This document shows, in pieces, positions 30,813 to 39,162 of a stretch of DNA of 41,067 nt; position 1 is the stretch's first letter, and each line of letters starts with the position of its first letter. The notes under the pieces were generated by a model. It made no database searches. It was not told the origin of the DNA and worked only from the letters and a program-made list of their open reading frames with translations. The position numbers and the translations under genes were made by a program. The stretch lies in NCBI GenBank assembly GCA_030425545.1, contig JAUIAC010000019.1, positions 1 through 41,067 on the forward strand, given 5' to 3'. Source of the stretch: a bacterium (GTDB taxonomy: Bacteria > Myxococcota_A > UBA9042).

Positions 30813-31727
30813 TCAGAAGTTGGCGTCAAGCGTGCCCACGACCTGCTGCAGCGTCGCGTGGCGGGTCTGCAGGTCGGCGAGCGTGACGGTCTCGAGCCGG
30901 TCGACGCTGAAGTCTTCGACGCAGTACGACGCGGCGAGCGTGCCCGAGACCATGGCCTCGCGCATGCTCTCGGTGTCGAAGCGACCGCGTCGCGCCAGGT
31001 AGCCGATGAAGCCCCCCGCGAAGGTGTCGCCGGCGCCCGTGGGATCGATGACCTCGGGCAGCGGCACGGCGGGCACCAGCCCGGCGCTGTCCTCGGTGAA
31101 GAGCCACGCCCCGTGCTCACCGCGCTTGATCACGACGGCCTTGGGGCCCATGTCGCGGATCGCCGCGGCGGCCTGGATCATGTTGCCCGAGCCGCTCAGC
31201 CCGAAGGCCTCTTCGTCGTTGAGCAGCAGCAGGTCGACCTTGGCCAGCACCGCCTTGAGGTGGTTCAGCTCTCCGCTGATCCAGAAGTTCATCGTGTCGA
31301 GCGCGACGAACTTGGGCGCCGTGACCTGCTCGAGCACCGAGAGCTGGAGCCTCGGGTGGATGTTGGCGAGGAACACGACCTCGGCGTCGCGCAGCTCGGC
31401 GGGCACCTCGGGGTCGAAGCTGCTGAACACGTTGAGCTCGGTGAAGAGCGTCTCCCGCGTCTCGAAGTAGCGCGAGTAGCGGCCGCCCCAGCGGAAGGTC
31501 TCCCCGGCGACCTGCTGCACGCCCGTGAGCCCGACATCGTGGGCCCGCAGCCGCTCGAGGTCGGAGTCGCGAAAGTCCTCGCCCACCACCGCGACGACCT
31601 CGGTCGGGGTGAAGAGCGACGACGCCAGCGAGAAATAGGTCGCGGAGCCGCCCAGCGCGCGGTCTGCCTTGCCAGCCCAGGTCTCCACGGAGTCGTAGGC
31701 CATGGATCCAACGACGAGCACCTTCAT
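30813..31727 (-). CDS. PfkB-family carbohydrate/nucleoside kinase
   Basis: This 304-residue ribokinase-fold kinase starts at MKVLVVGSMAYDSVET, with AGGAGGAGG just upstream. The N-terminal ALGGSATYFSLAS matches the first PfkB signature, and the second is DPTGAGDTFAGGF (~228-239) with the catalytic Asp near 234. An NIHPRLQLSVLEQV...DTMNFWI region and LLLNDEEAFGLSG follow the pattern of the adenosine kinase and sugar kinase branch. The substrate cannot be read off. The immediate neighbour, 32 nt upstream, is methylthioadenosine phosphorylase, so a purine nucleoside or methylthioribose-related substrate is an attractive inference. psd follows after 29 nt. Confidence 0.9.
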   Translation of the reverse strand: MKVLVVGSMAYDSVETWAGKADRALGGSATYFSLASSLFTPTEVVAVVGEDFRDSDLERLRAHDVGLTGVQQVAGETFRWGGRYSRYFETRETLFTELNVFSSFDPEVPAELRDAEVVFLANIHPRLQLSVLEQVTAPKFVALDTMNFWISGELNHLKAVLAKVDLLLLNDEEAFGLSGSGNMIQAAAAIRDMGPKAVVIKRGEHGAWLFTEDSAGLVPAVPLPEVIDPTGAGDTFAGGFIGYLARRGRFDTESMREAMVSGTLAASYCVEDFSVDRLETVTLADLQTRHATLQQVVGTLDANF

Positions 31728-31759
31728 TCGAGCCTCCTCCTGCGCAGGTGGCAGGGCTC

Positions 31760-32620
31760 CTACCAGTAACGGGACATCAGCAGCGACACCTTGCGCCGCG
31801 CTTCGGCGGGGATCGCCTCCGGGTGGGTCATGACCGCGTGACGGAGCGCGTCCTGGCTCGGGCACGCGCCGGTCGGCGGGTTCTTGGCCAGGGCGACGAT
31901 GACCCGCTTGGCAGCGTCGACGTTGGCGCGCATGACGGCCAGCACGGACTCGACCGTGACGTCGTCGTGATCGGCGTGCCAGCAGTCGTAGTCGGTGACC
32001 AGCGCCAGGGTGGCGTAGGGCAGCTCAGCTTCCCGTGCGAGGCGGGCCTCCGGCATGTTGGTCATGCCGATCACGGAGACGTCGGGCCACGTCCGAAAGA
32101 GCGCCGACTCGGCCCGGGTGGAGAACTGCGGTCCCTCGATGCAGACGTAGGCCCCGCCCTGATGATGGGTCACACCGGTCTGCTCACAGGCAGCGCGGAG
32201 GGCCTGACGCACGCGCTCGCTGACCGGGTCGGCGAAGCCCACGTGCGCGACGATGCCGTCCTCGAAGAAGGTGCGCGCGCGGCCCACGGTGCGATCGATG
32301 AACTGGTCCGGCAGCACCACGTGACCCGGCGCGATGTGCTCCCGCATGGAGCCGACGGCCGACACCGAGAGCACGTCGGTGCAGCCCAGCTTCCGGAGCG
32401 CCCACAGGTTGGCGCGGTAGTTGATCTCGGAGGGGCTGAAGCGGTGACCGCGCCCGTGCCTGGGCAGGAAGAAGAGCGTCGTGTCGCCGATCTTGGCCTC
32501 GACGATGTCGTCCGACGGCGCGCCAAAGGGCGTGGCGACCGCGTGCGACCCGACGGTGTCGACGCCGTCGATGTCGTACAGACCGCTGCCGCCGATGACT
32601 CCGATGACTGCGTGGCTCAT
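31760..32620 (-). CDS. mtnP: S-methyl-5'-thioadenosine phosphorylase
   Basis: This 286-residue protein starts at MSHAVIGVIGGSGLYD, with GGAG 6 nt upstream. It splits methylthioadenosine with phosphate into adenine and methylthioribose-1-phosphate, the entry step of methionine salvage. Family motifs are IGGSGLYDI, FLPRHGRGHRFSPSEINYRANLWAL, VSAVGSMREHIAPG, YVCIEGPQFSTRAES, IGMTNMPEARLAREAEL and TDYDCWH; the last is typical of MTA rather than purine-nucleoside phosphorylases. It is the first gene of the run mtnP-pfkB-psd-exonuclease. mtnA and other salvage genes are not visible, although a class II aldolase is encoded 5 kb away. Confidence 0.94.
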   Translation of the reverse strand: MSHAVIGVIGGSGLYDIDGVDTVGSHAVATPFGAPSDDIVEAKIGDTTLFFLPRHGRGHRFSPSEINYRANLWALRKLGCTDVLSVSAVGSMREHIAPGHVVLPDQFIDRTVGRARTFFEDGIVAHVGFADPVSERVRQALRAACEQTGVTHHQGGAYVCIEGPQFSTRAESALFRTWPDVSVIGMTNMPEARLAREAELPYATLALVTDYDCWHADHDDVTVESVLAVMRANVDAAKRVIVALAKNPPTGACPSQDALRHAVMTHPEAIPAEARRKVSLLMSRYW

Positions 32621-32908
32621 GGCTGGCTCCGTTCTCGTGGGTCGTTGCTGCGGGCAGGGAGGCCGCGGAGGGCGCGCGTCGGCGCCGCGTTGTAGCACGG
32701 TGGAGGCGGCTTCGCTGCCGCGGACGGTCCTGGCTGAAGCGCGTCCAGGGGTGGGTCGATCGCGGCGACGTCAGCTGCGGGATGGGTGGACGGCGGAGCG
32801 GGCGCTGCGTGGGAGGCGCGCGTTCGGGCGCGGCGAAGCGTGGAGTCGCGTGACCGACGCGAAGGGGTCGTCTCGCAGGCGTCCCGGTGGTGGGCGCCCG
32901 CGGAGGAC

Positions 32909-33334
32909 TCAGCCGGCGGTGGGCGCCGCCTCGTTGGCCGGCCCCTCGGAGTCCCCGTCTTCCAGCCGCTGGTCGACGTAGGTCGCGATCGCGTCGTGAT
33001 GCTCGGGCGAGAGGTCGATGAAGGCGACGGCCAGCCCGTGGGCGTAGCCGTTGACCCGACGCTGGCCGATGACCTCGCCGCGGACGATGATCGGCATCTC
33101 CAGCTCGGGAAGCTCGAACTCCAGCTCCATGTACTCCCGATCGAGCACGCTCCGCTGGGAGTAGGAGTGGCTCTCCAAGAAGATGCCGCTCGCGCTGAGG
33201 TTGGTCGCCGGGTGCACCCACATGCGCTGGCCGTCGCGCTCGCGCACGAACATCTCCACAGAGACACGTCGGGCAGAACGGCGGTCCTCGCCTGTGAGTT
33301 CTTCGTCGCGGATCGCGTTGATCGGATCGGTCAT
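32909..33334 (-). CDS. PilZ domain protein
   Basis: This 141-residue protein starts at MTDPINAIRDEEL, with GAGAGG 7 nt upstream; an in-frame ATG 18 nt earlier has no ribosome site. The sequence is a nearly stand-alone PilZ domain: the RRSARR motif (18-23) supplies the RxxxR arginines, NLSASGIFL (45-53) is the [D/N]xSxxG motif, and the strands FELPELEMPIIVRGEVIGQRR and HGLAVAFIDLSPE complete the barrel. Such domains bind cyclic di-GMP and control motility, secretion or surface polymers through partner proteins. A short acidic tail ends the chain. It lies 288 nt upstream of the mtnP start region on the same strand. No partner can be named from the context. Confidence 0.9.
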   Translation of the reverse strand: MTDPINAIRDEELTGEDRRSARRVSVEMFVRERDGQRMWVHPATNLSASGIFLESHSYSQRSVLDREYMELEFELPELEMPIIVRGEVIGQRRVNGYAHGLAVAFIDLSPEHHDAIATYVDQRLEDGDSEGPANEAAPTAG

Positions 33335-33816
33335 AGCTGGACCTCTCGTCATGCCGTCGTACGGAGTAGAAGGGGGCGGGAGGATACGGGATGCGCCGAG
33401 CGCTGGTCAACGGCAAGTCGTGGATGAAGGTCCACCCGGAGGGCCTCCAACGAGCCACCGGGAGCGTCGCGTGGTCGAGCTGATGATCGCATCGCGGGCC
33501 CGCAAGACGCCCGTGGACACCGCAGTCGATGTCCCGACAAGGCCGGAAACATGGGCCCATGGCAGGGGGCGGCAACAAAATGCGGCGCGAAGGCTTGCCA
33601 GGGGCGAAAACCTTGGGTAGAAGCCTGCCCGCTCGCAAGGGCACTTCGTCGGCGGTCGCTGCGCGCGTCCCAGACGTCCTCCAGGCTCCAGGGTCTGGAC
33701 CTGCGCTCGGCGCTCCGGAGAGCTCGTCTCCGAGGTCGGTCGCTGACAAGATGCGGACGTGTCGCTGCCCATCTGTGGGCGCGGTGAATCGGGACGCCGG
33801 CGTAGACCGGCTCCAC
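33335..33816. other. Intergenic region between the PilZ gene and tRNA-Ala
   Basis: This 482-nt stretch has open frames on both strands but none with a ribosome site or protein-like composition. A TAGACC 8 nt before the tRNA (33803-33808) could be its -10, without a good -35. Nothing else is recognised. Confidence 0.4.
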
Positions 33817-33889
<73 letters not shown>

Positions 33890-33945
33890 CCGACCCGATT
33901 CGCAGCCTGGCCAGACGGCCGGCGACAGTGAACGACCGCACATGT

Positions 33946-33980
33946 ACGAGAGGACCCACACGGGTCCTTTCGTCGTTTTT
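33946..33980 (+). terminator. Rho-independent terminator after tRNA-Ala
   Basis: The stem is AGGACCC (33951-33957) with GGGTCCT (33962-33968) around an ACAC loop, extended by ACGAG/TTCGT. After two bases a TTTTT run (33976-33980) follows. It ends the short tRNA transcript 57 nt after the tRNA gene. Confidence 0.82.
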
Positions 33981-34054
33981 GCGCCGCGCGCGTGCTCGAG
34001 CCGCTGTCGTTCTCGAATCGCGAGATGGGGGTCGCTGGGCCGTTGGGCCGCCGA

Positions 34055-34732
34055 TCACCCCTGACGCTTCAGCTCGGCCTCGTCGAAGAAGTCCACCTTG
34101 TGCACCGGCATGATGACCGACGAGAGCAGGTTCACCGCGTGGGCGCCGACCCGCTTGTAGAAGCGCGTGAGGAGCACCGCCGCGGTGACCTCGCGGGCGT
34201 GCAGGTCGGTCTTGGCGATGTCGACCAGGAGGCGGTCGCAGCGTCGCCCGGCGTTGCGACCACGCTCCACGAGCTCCGTGGCCCGCTCCCGGTCCTGGGT
34301 CCGAATCACCTGCTCCACCGCCCCCAGGAGCGTGCCCGCGAGGTCGACCAGCTCCTCGAGCTCGCTGCGGAGCGGCCCCTCGGGGATGGGCCCGCCGCCC
34401 AGCTCGGACACCTCGGTGATGTTCTTGATGTAGTCGCCGATGCGTTCGGCGTCCTTCACCAGGGTCATGAGCAACAGACACCACGGGACACGACTGGGGT
34501 TGAGCGTCAGGTGCGAGATGACCCGCTTGCGGACCTTGCGCTGGAGCTTGTTCACCTCGACGTCCATCTCGTAGATCTTGGCGCGCTCCTCGACCGGGAT
34601 CGTGTGCTCGAACGCGTGAGGGCGGACGCGCTTGGACATCTCCGTGGTGATCTGGAGCATGCGAAAGAGGTCTTCGCCCGCGGCCTCGAGCTCGTCACCC
34701 CCGCGGAAGATATCCAGCAATTCCATCCACAT
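34055..34732 (-). CDS. PhoU-domain protein
   Basis: This 225-residue helical protein starts at MWMELLDIFRGGDEL, with GGAG 6 nt upstream. Its repeats carry PhoU-type motifs: ITTEMSKRVRPHAFEHTI, VEVNKLQRKVRKRVISHLTLN, VKDAERIGDYIKNITEVSELG and RCDRLLVDIAKTD. PhoU-like proteins restrain phosphate uptake and signalling. When encoded beside Na/Pi cotransporters they probably regulate that transporter. It lies 69 nt after such a transporter gene on the same strand, which supports this role. Many NptA-type transporters have the PhoU domain fused at the C-terminus; here it is a separate gene. Confidence 0.88.
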   Translation of the reverse strand: MWMELLDIFRGGDELEAAGEDLFRMLQITTEMSKRVRPHAFEHTIPVEERAKIYEMDVEVNKLQRKVRKRVISHLTLNPSRVPWCLLLMTLVKDAERIGDYIKNITEVSELGGGPIPEGPLRSELEELVDLAGTLLGAVEQVIRTQDRERATELVERGRNAGRRCDRLLVDIAKTDLHAREVTAAVLLTRFYKRVGAHAVNLLSSVIMPVHKVDFFDEAELKRQG

Positions 34733-34801
34733 CTTCGACTCCAGAGGGGCACGTAGGTCCACAGGGTTGGCGCGCGCTGCGCCGGGGGTGAGCGGGCGCG
34801 T

Positions 34802-35959
34802 CTACAGCGACCGGCCCAGCGCGAAGAGCAGCGCTGGCACGCCGTAGAACACACCGATGACATAGGCTACCGCGATCCGCTTGGACTTGGCGGCGACGAC
34901 CGAGAGCCGGTCGGCCAGGTAGAGCGGCAGGCGCCGTGTCACGGGCGGCACGTACCAGATCAAGATGCCGACCAGGTTGAAGAGCAGGTGCACGAGCGCG
35001 ACCTGCACCGCGGCCTCGCCCTTGTCGCCGGACACGGCCGTCGCGGCGAGCAGGGCGGTGACCGTGGTGCCAACGTTGGCGCCGAGGGTGATCGGGTAGA
35101 CCTGCTGGAGCGTGACCAGCCCCGCACCGGCGAGCGGCACCATGATCGACGTGGTGATCGAGCTCGACTGGACCGACACCGTGATCGCGATGCCAACGAA
35201 CATCGCCACCGCGCCCCCCGAGCCGAGAAAGCGGTTCACCCAGCGCTCGACCCGCGCCAGCATGAGCGCGCGCATGACCTTCACGATGAGCCCAAGCGCC
35301 AGGAAGATGAGCACGCCGCCGATGATGGCCAGGGCGATGGAGCCCACCGAGCCGTCGAGCCCAACGGCCTCGAGCCCGCCCTTGATCAGCTTGACGCCCG
35401 CCTTGAACGCGGCCTTCAGCGGGCTCTTGTACTTCGCGCCGCCGATGCCTGTGAGCGCGCTGGCCAGGGTGCCGCTGGCGGACTCCAAGACGCCCTTGCC
35501 GCCCCACGACCGGGAGAGGATCTCGATCGGCAGGAGCGTCAGCACCGCCAGGTAGTTGAAGAAGTCGTGACAGGTCGCGGCAGCGAAGGCCCGACGGAAC
35601 TCGGCGCCGCGGTTGGCGTGCGCCAGGCTGGCGATGGTGTTGGTGACCGTGGTGCCGATGTTGGCGCCCATGATCATCGGCACGGCGGCCGCCACGGCGA
35701 CCTGACCCGAGGCCACCAGGCCGACGATGAGGCTGGTGGTCACCGACGAGCTCTGCACCAAGGTGGTGGCGAGGATGCCGACGATGAGCCCCAAGAGCGG
35801 GTTCATGTCCGCGCTCATGTAGGTGTCCATGGTGCCCTTGCCGAGCCCCTTGATGCCCGACGAGAGGCACTCGACACCGACCAGGAACACGTAGAGCAAC
35901 ACCAGGGCCTGGAGCACGTGCACCAGCAGCTGCTTGCGCGAGAGGTTGGCCTGGCTCAC
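34802..35959 (-). CDS. Na+/phosphate cotransporter family protein
   Basis: This 385-residue inner-membrane protein starts at a GTG (MSQANLSRKQLL). Two inverted repeats each carry the family motif: ATTLVQSSSVTTSLIVGLVASG with MGANIGTTVTNTI, and SVQSSSITTSIMVPLAGAG with LGANVGTTVTALL. These QSSS and GAN(I/V)GTTVT elements form the substrate site in SLC34/NptA (PF02690) transporters. Around eight to ten hydrophobic helices are visible, with a charged central loop (~160-200). It imports phosphate with sodium. phoU follows 69 nt downstream, so the pair is probably one operon. Confidence 0.92.
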   Translation of the reverse strand: MSQANLSRKQLLVHVLQALVLLYVFLVGVECLSSGIKGLGKGTMDTYMSADMNPLLGLIVGILATTLVQSSSVTTSLIVGLVASGQVAVAAAVPMIMGANIGTTVTNTIASLAHANRGAEFRRAFAAATCHDFFNYLAVLTLLPIEILSRSWGGKGVLESASGTLASALTGIGGAKYKSPLKAAFKAGVKLIKGGLEAVGLDGSVGSIALAIIGGVLIFLALGLIVKVMRALMLARVERWVNRFLGSGGAVAMFVGIAITVSVQSSSITTSIMVPLAGAGLVTLQQVYPITLGANVGTTVTALLAATAVSGDKGEAAVQVALVHLLFNLVGILIWYVPPVTRRLPLYLADRLSVVAAKSKRIAVAYVIGVFYGVPALLFALGRSL

Positions 35960-36451
35960 CGCCCACCCCCGTCCAGGCGTACGCGAGCGACGCGCTCACC
36001 GCTCCTGGCAACAGGGCGCGGCGCAGCGGGGAGCGGCTGTGCGCACACGGCTCCGCGGGCGCCGGATGGGGGTTCGCCCTGGGCTGGCTGGGTCACTGCG
36101 GTCACCTCGGGCTCCGCGTCGGAGCGATGGAGTCACGTGCCGTCGACAGGGGCGACAAAGCGCCCGAACTGACGCCCACCTGTCACAGCGGCGGCGCGGC
36201 CGCAATCAAGACTTTCGCGTGGCGCCTGGCAAGGGCGGGATCGGCACCCGGGCGTCACCGTCTCGTCACAGACCGACGAGGGCGGGCTTGGGGCTCCAAA
36301 CGGGGGCGTGCGGTGTGGTGCGGCGGCGCGTCGGGCCGTGAACGCGGGTTCGGTGGAGCGGCAGCGGCCGAAGCGGGTCGCCGATCGTCAGAGCCCCTCC
36401 TTGGGCACGCGGCGCGGTCGCCGCGATCCCAGCGCGGCACCGACGCCGGGG
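35960..36451. other. Non-coding region between the pseudokinase and Na/Pi cotransporter genes
   Basis: No supported gene lies in this 492-nt stretch. It contains two short tandem GGGACGCGGGG-like units near 36455-36480 at its edge. It also has a CGTCAC direct repeat with 11-nt periodicity (36253-36269), somewhat like a PhoB box, about 300 nt upstream of the phosphate transporter start. This is a weak signal. Confidence 0.35.
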
Positions 36452-37747
36452 TCAGGGACGCGGGGATCGGGGACGCGGGGGCCGCGCAAGCTCACGCTTG
36501 GGCCGGTCTTCTTCGCGAAAGAGCGGGATCGATCGCACCGGCCTCGGGGGGGGCGCCCGACGCAGACGGAGCCGGGCCGGGCCGCTCCCAGGCTCAGCGC
36601 GCGGCGTCGGCGGCGGTCGCGTGCCGACCCAGGTCACCGCGATCGCCACGGCGATGGTGAGCAGGACCACGACCAACTTCAGGCCGGTGCGCTCATGGGT
36701 CTGCTGGGCCTTGCGGGACAGGGCGCGCTGCACCTCGAGCTCACGCAGCGCGGCGCTCAGGCGGGCCCGGTCGACCACGTCTTCCTGCTCGTCGAGCGCC
36801 ACCGCGTGGGGCAGGAGCGCGACGCGCTCTTCGAAGCGATCGCCGTAGGGCATGGCGCCGGCGTACGCGGCGAGCGGCATCAGCGGCGTCCCGCGTGCCC
36901 ACGGCCCCTCGCCGCCCTCGACCGACAGCCGCTCCGCCTCTGGCAACACCAGCGCCACCGCCGCGGCCAGGCTGTCGAGCGCGCCGGCCCGCAGCAAGGG
37001 GGTCGGCGACAGGCCTTGCAGGACGGCTCCGGCGAGCGCCGGAGCGCGGCGCTCCAGCTCGGCCCGCGTGTCCGGCGAGGGCCCCTGACGGAGCGCGTGG
37101 TCGAGCAGGGTGGACGCAGGGACGTCGAACGCCGGCCGCCCCAAGAGCGCGTGGGCCAGGGCGGCGCACAGGGCCCACGTGTCGCTCGTCGTCGCTGGCA
37201 AGCGCCCCGCCAGCAGCTCCGGCGCCACGCTGCCGGAGGGTCCGTAGAGCGACGCCACGTCGTCTCCGATGTCGCCGCGGGCCGCCGCCACCACCAGCGC
37301 CACACCAGCGCCCTGGAGACGCAACGCGGCGGTGCCGTCGAGCCCAGGCGGGCAGACGTACAGGTTGTCGACGTGGACGGCCCCCGCGACGAGGCGCCGC
37401 CGGTGGCATCGCTGCAGCGCGGCGACGAGATCGACGAAGAGCGCCGCGGCTTGCCGCTCGCTGAGCTGGCCGTGAGCGTCGAGCAGCTCGCGCAGGGTCG
37501 AGCCGGTGGGGGCCGCGTGATGCAGCGCCACGCTGTCCGCCGTGGACTCCACGCCGACCAGGGGCAGCAGCGCTTGCTGCGGCGAGCCGCGCCAACGTTC
37601 GGCGAGCCCAGCGGCACCGTCGACGTCGGCCCCAGGGCGGCCAAGCACCAGGGTCACCACCACGGCGCTGTCCGCTGCGACCCCCTCCGCCAGGCTCACG
37701 CGGCCCCAGGGCGGCGCCGCGAGCAGCCGCTGGCCGACTCGACTCAC
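36452..37747 (-). CDS. Membrane-anchored pseudokinase (degenerate Ser/Thr kinase fold)
   Basis: This 431-residue protein starts at a GTG (MSRVGQRLLAAPPWG) with GGGGGAG upstream; the GTGA overlaps the aldolase stop, so translation is coupled. The kinase layout is recognisable: an N-lobe (VVVTLVLGRPG), the helix ELLDAHGQLSERQAAALFVDLVAALQRCHRRRLVAGAVHVDNLYV, SVAPELLAGRLPATTSDTWALCAALAHALLG, and a C-lobe helix set. The catalytic features are missing: there is no Gly-rich loop or VAIK Lys, HRDxKxxN reads AVHVDNLYV (126-129), and DFG reads LQGAG (~145). One membrane helix (about 355-376, LKLVVVLLTIAVAIAVTWVG) and a Pro/Arg-rich tail end the chain. It is probably a signalling scaffold rather than an enzyme. 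Confidence 0.8.
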   Translation of the reverse strand: MSRVGQRLLAAPPWGRVSLAEGVAADSAVVVTLVLGRPGADVDGAAGLAERWRGSPQQALLPLVGVESTADSVALHHAAPTGSTLRELLDAHGQLSERQAAALFVDLVAALQRCHRRRLVAGAVHVDNLYVCPPGLDGTAALRLQGAGVALVVAAARGDIGDDVASLYGPSGSVAPELLAGRLPATTSDTWALCAALAHALLGRPAFDVPASTLLDHALRQGPSPDTRAELERRAPALAGAVLQGLSPTPLLRAGALDSLAAAVALVLPEAERLSVEGGEGPWARGTPLMPLAAYAGAMPYGDRFEERVALLPHAVALDEQEDVVDRARLSAALRELEVQRALSRKAQQTHERTGLKLVVVLLTIAVAIAVTWVGTRPPPTPRAEPGSGPARLRLRRAPPPRPVRSIPLFREEDRPKRELARPPRPRSPRP

Positions 37748-38508
37748 GCTGGGCTCCCCCGCGACAGGGCGGCCATGACCGCCTGCACGAGGCGCTCGTC
37801 GGCCCCTTCGATCGGGGCTGCGAGCGGCTCCATGGGGGGGCAGCTCGCGCTCGGACGCTCCAGGCTCGCGGCCGCGTAGAGCCGGGTCACCTCGCCCTCT
37901 GCGATCGGCTGGGGCGGCGTCCCGAACTGCGCCCCCAAGAGCTGGGCTGTGGCGCACACGCGCGCGGTGTGCTCCATGGCGTCGAGGCGGACGAAGGCCT
38001 GGTCGAGATCGGCCCCCAGCGTCACCGAACCGTGGCGGGGCATCATGACCACGTCGTAGCACCGCAGGTAGGGCTCCAGGGTCTCGCCCACGCTGGCCGT
38101 GGTGGGGGTGGTGTAGGGCGCGGTGGCGACCTGTCCGAAGGCGAAGATGACCTCCGACACGTAGACCTCGCTGAGCTTGCCGCCAGCGAGCTGGTAGGCC
38201 GTGGCCATCGGCGGGTGGGCGTGGATCACGGCGCCCACGTCGGGGCGCACGCGATAGGCCGCCAGGTGGAGCGAGAGCTCACTCGAGGGTCGACCTGCGC
38301 CCACAGGGGCTCCGCTGAGGTCGGTGACGACCAGGTCTGGAGCGCGCAGCCGGCCTTTGTGACAGCCGCTCGGGGTGGTCAGCACGCGGTTCGGCCCGAG
38401 TCGAACGCTGAGGTTGCCGTCGGCGGCGGCGCCCAGCCCTCGGACCCAGATGTCGCGCGCTGTCTCGCACAGCGCTGCGCGTGCCTGCCGCTCGTCGACT
38501 CGACGCAT
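37744..38508 (-). CDS. Class II aldolase/adducin family protein
   Basis: This 254-residue protein starts at MRRVDERQARAAL, with GGGAG 4 nt upstream. Family motifs are GLGAAADGNLSVRLG (the GNxS phosphate-binding segment), TTPSGCHKG, RPSSELSLHLAAYR with the catalytic Glu, VIHAHPPMATAY with two metal-binding His, and MMPRHGSVTLG with the third His. Members are Zn- or Mn-dependent aldolases such as fuculose- or ribulose-phosphate aldolases and the related MtnB dehydratase. The substrate is uncertain. It lies 20 nt after the NTF2-like gene and overlaps the pseudokinase start by 4 nt, so the three form an operon whose logic is unclear. Confidence 0.9.
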   Translation of the reverse strand: MRRVDERQARAALCETARDIWVRGLGAAADGNLSVRLGPNRVLTTPSGCHKGRLRAPDLVVTDLSGAPVGAGRPSSELSLHLAAYRVRPDVGAVIHAHPPMATAYQLAGGKLSEVYVSEVIFAFGQVATAPYTTPTTASVGETLEPYLRCYDVVMMPRHGSVTLGADLDQAFVRLDAMEHTARVCATAQLLGAQFGTPPQPIAEGEVTRLYAAASLERPSASCPPMEPLAAPIEGADERLVQAVMAALSRGSPA

Positions 38509-38528
38509 GTCGCTCCCGTGTTGGCGTG

Positions 38529-38981
38529 TCAGTAGGTCTGGTCGACGACGTGCTTCTTGCCCGTGAAGCTCAGCGCGTCGATCTTCCAGGCCCGATCGAT
38601 CTCGACCATGCGCACGCTGTACTCGGTGCCGACGCCGCGGTCGCCGGCGCGTTTCAGCGTCAGCCAGACCTCTTCCTTGCCGTCGGGGCCCTTCTGCGGC
38701 TCGCCGACCGACTCGATCTGCTCGGTGACCAGGTAGTAGTAAGGGTGTGTGCTGGCCAGGCGTGGGTCGCGCGTGCGCGAGAGCCGCAGCAGCGCCGCCA
38801 GCACCGGCCGCGACTCCGGCGTGAAACCGTCGAGGAAGCCGTCCTCGTCGCCCAGCATCGCCGCCGACACGGTCTGCAGGTAGACGTCGCCCGCCTTGGT
38901 CACGTGGACAAAGCGGAAGTAGGCCCACACGGCGGCGCCGATCAGCAAGACGATCACAAGGACGAGGAGCAGCTTCTTCAT
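38529..38981 (-). CDS. Small exported NTF2-like protein
   Basis: This 150-residue protein starts at MKKLLLVLVIVLLIGAAVWAYFRF; an in-frame GTG three codons earlier is also possible and no strong ribosome site is visible. The hydrophobic N-terminus is a signal anchor or uncleaved signal. The rest (YLQTVSAAMLGDEDGFLDGFTPESRPVLAALLRL, THPYYYLVTEQIESV, KEEVWLTLKRAG, YSVRMVEIDRAWKIDAL) has the helix-then-sheet layout of NTF2-like/DUF4878-type domains. A second small protein of similar plan is encoded 180 nt away at 39163-39594. It is the first gene of the run with the aldolase and pseudokinase genes. Its function is unknown. Confidence 0.78.
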   Translation of the reverse strand: MKKLLLVLVIVLLIGAAVWAYFRFVHVTKAGDVYLQTVSAAMLGDEDGFLDGFTPESRPVLAALLRLSRTRDPRLASTHPYYYLVTEQIESVGEPQKGPDGKEEVWLTLKRAGDRGVGTEYSVRMVEIDRAWKIDALSFTGKKHVVDQTY

Positions 38982-39162
38982 GGGTCTCACAGCGCAGGCG
39001 CCGCTCCGTGCGACGGGTCTGCGGCGATGCTACGCGCCGAGCAGCGAAAGCGCAGCACCCCGCGTCGGCGGGCCACCGCGGTCGGCTGGGGTCACGGGCC
39101 GAGCCCTGGGTCCGTCCGTCGAGCGCGTCGGTGGGCGACCCGGGCGGACCCGCACCCCAGCG

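Noticed and set aside
32184-33749. A 521-codon open frame on the minus strand
   Set aside because: It overlaps mtnP and the PilZ gene in another frame. Both of those have clear family motifs and ribosome sites.
33725-33816. A full promoter for tRNA-Ala
   Set aside because: Only a TAGACC -10 candidate is visible; no -35 lies at a suitable distance, so it was not listed as a feature.
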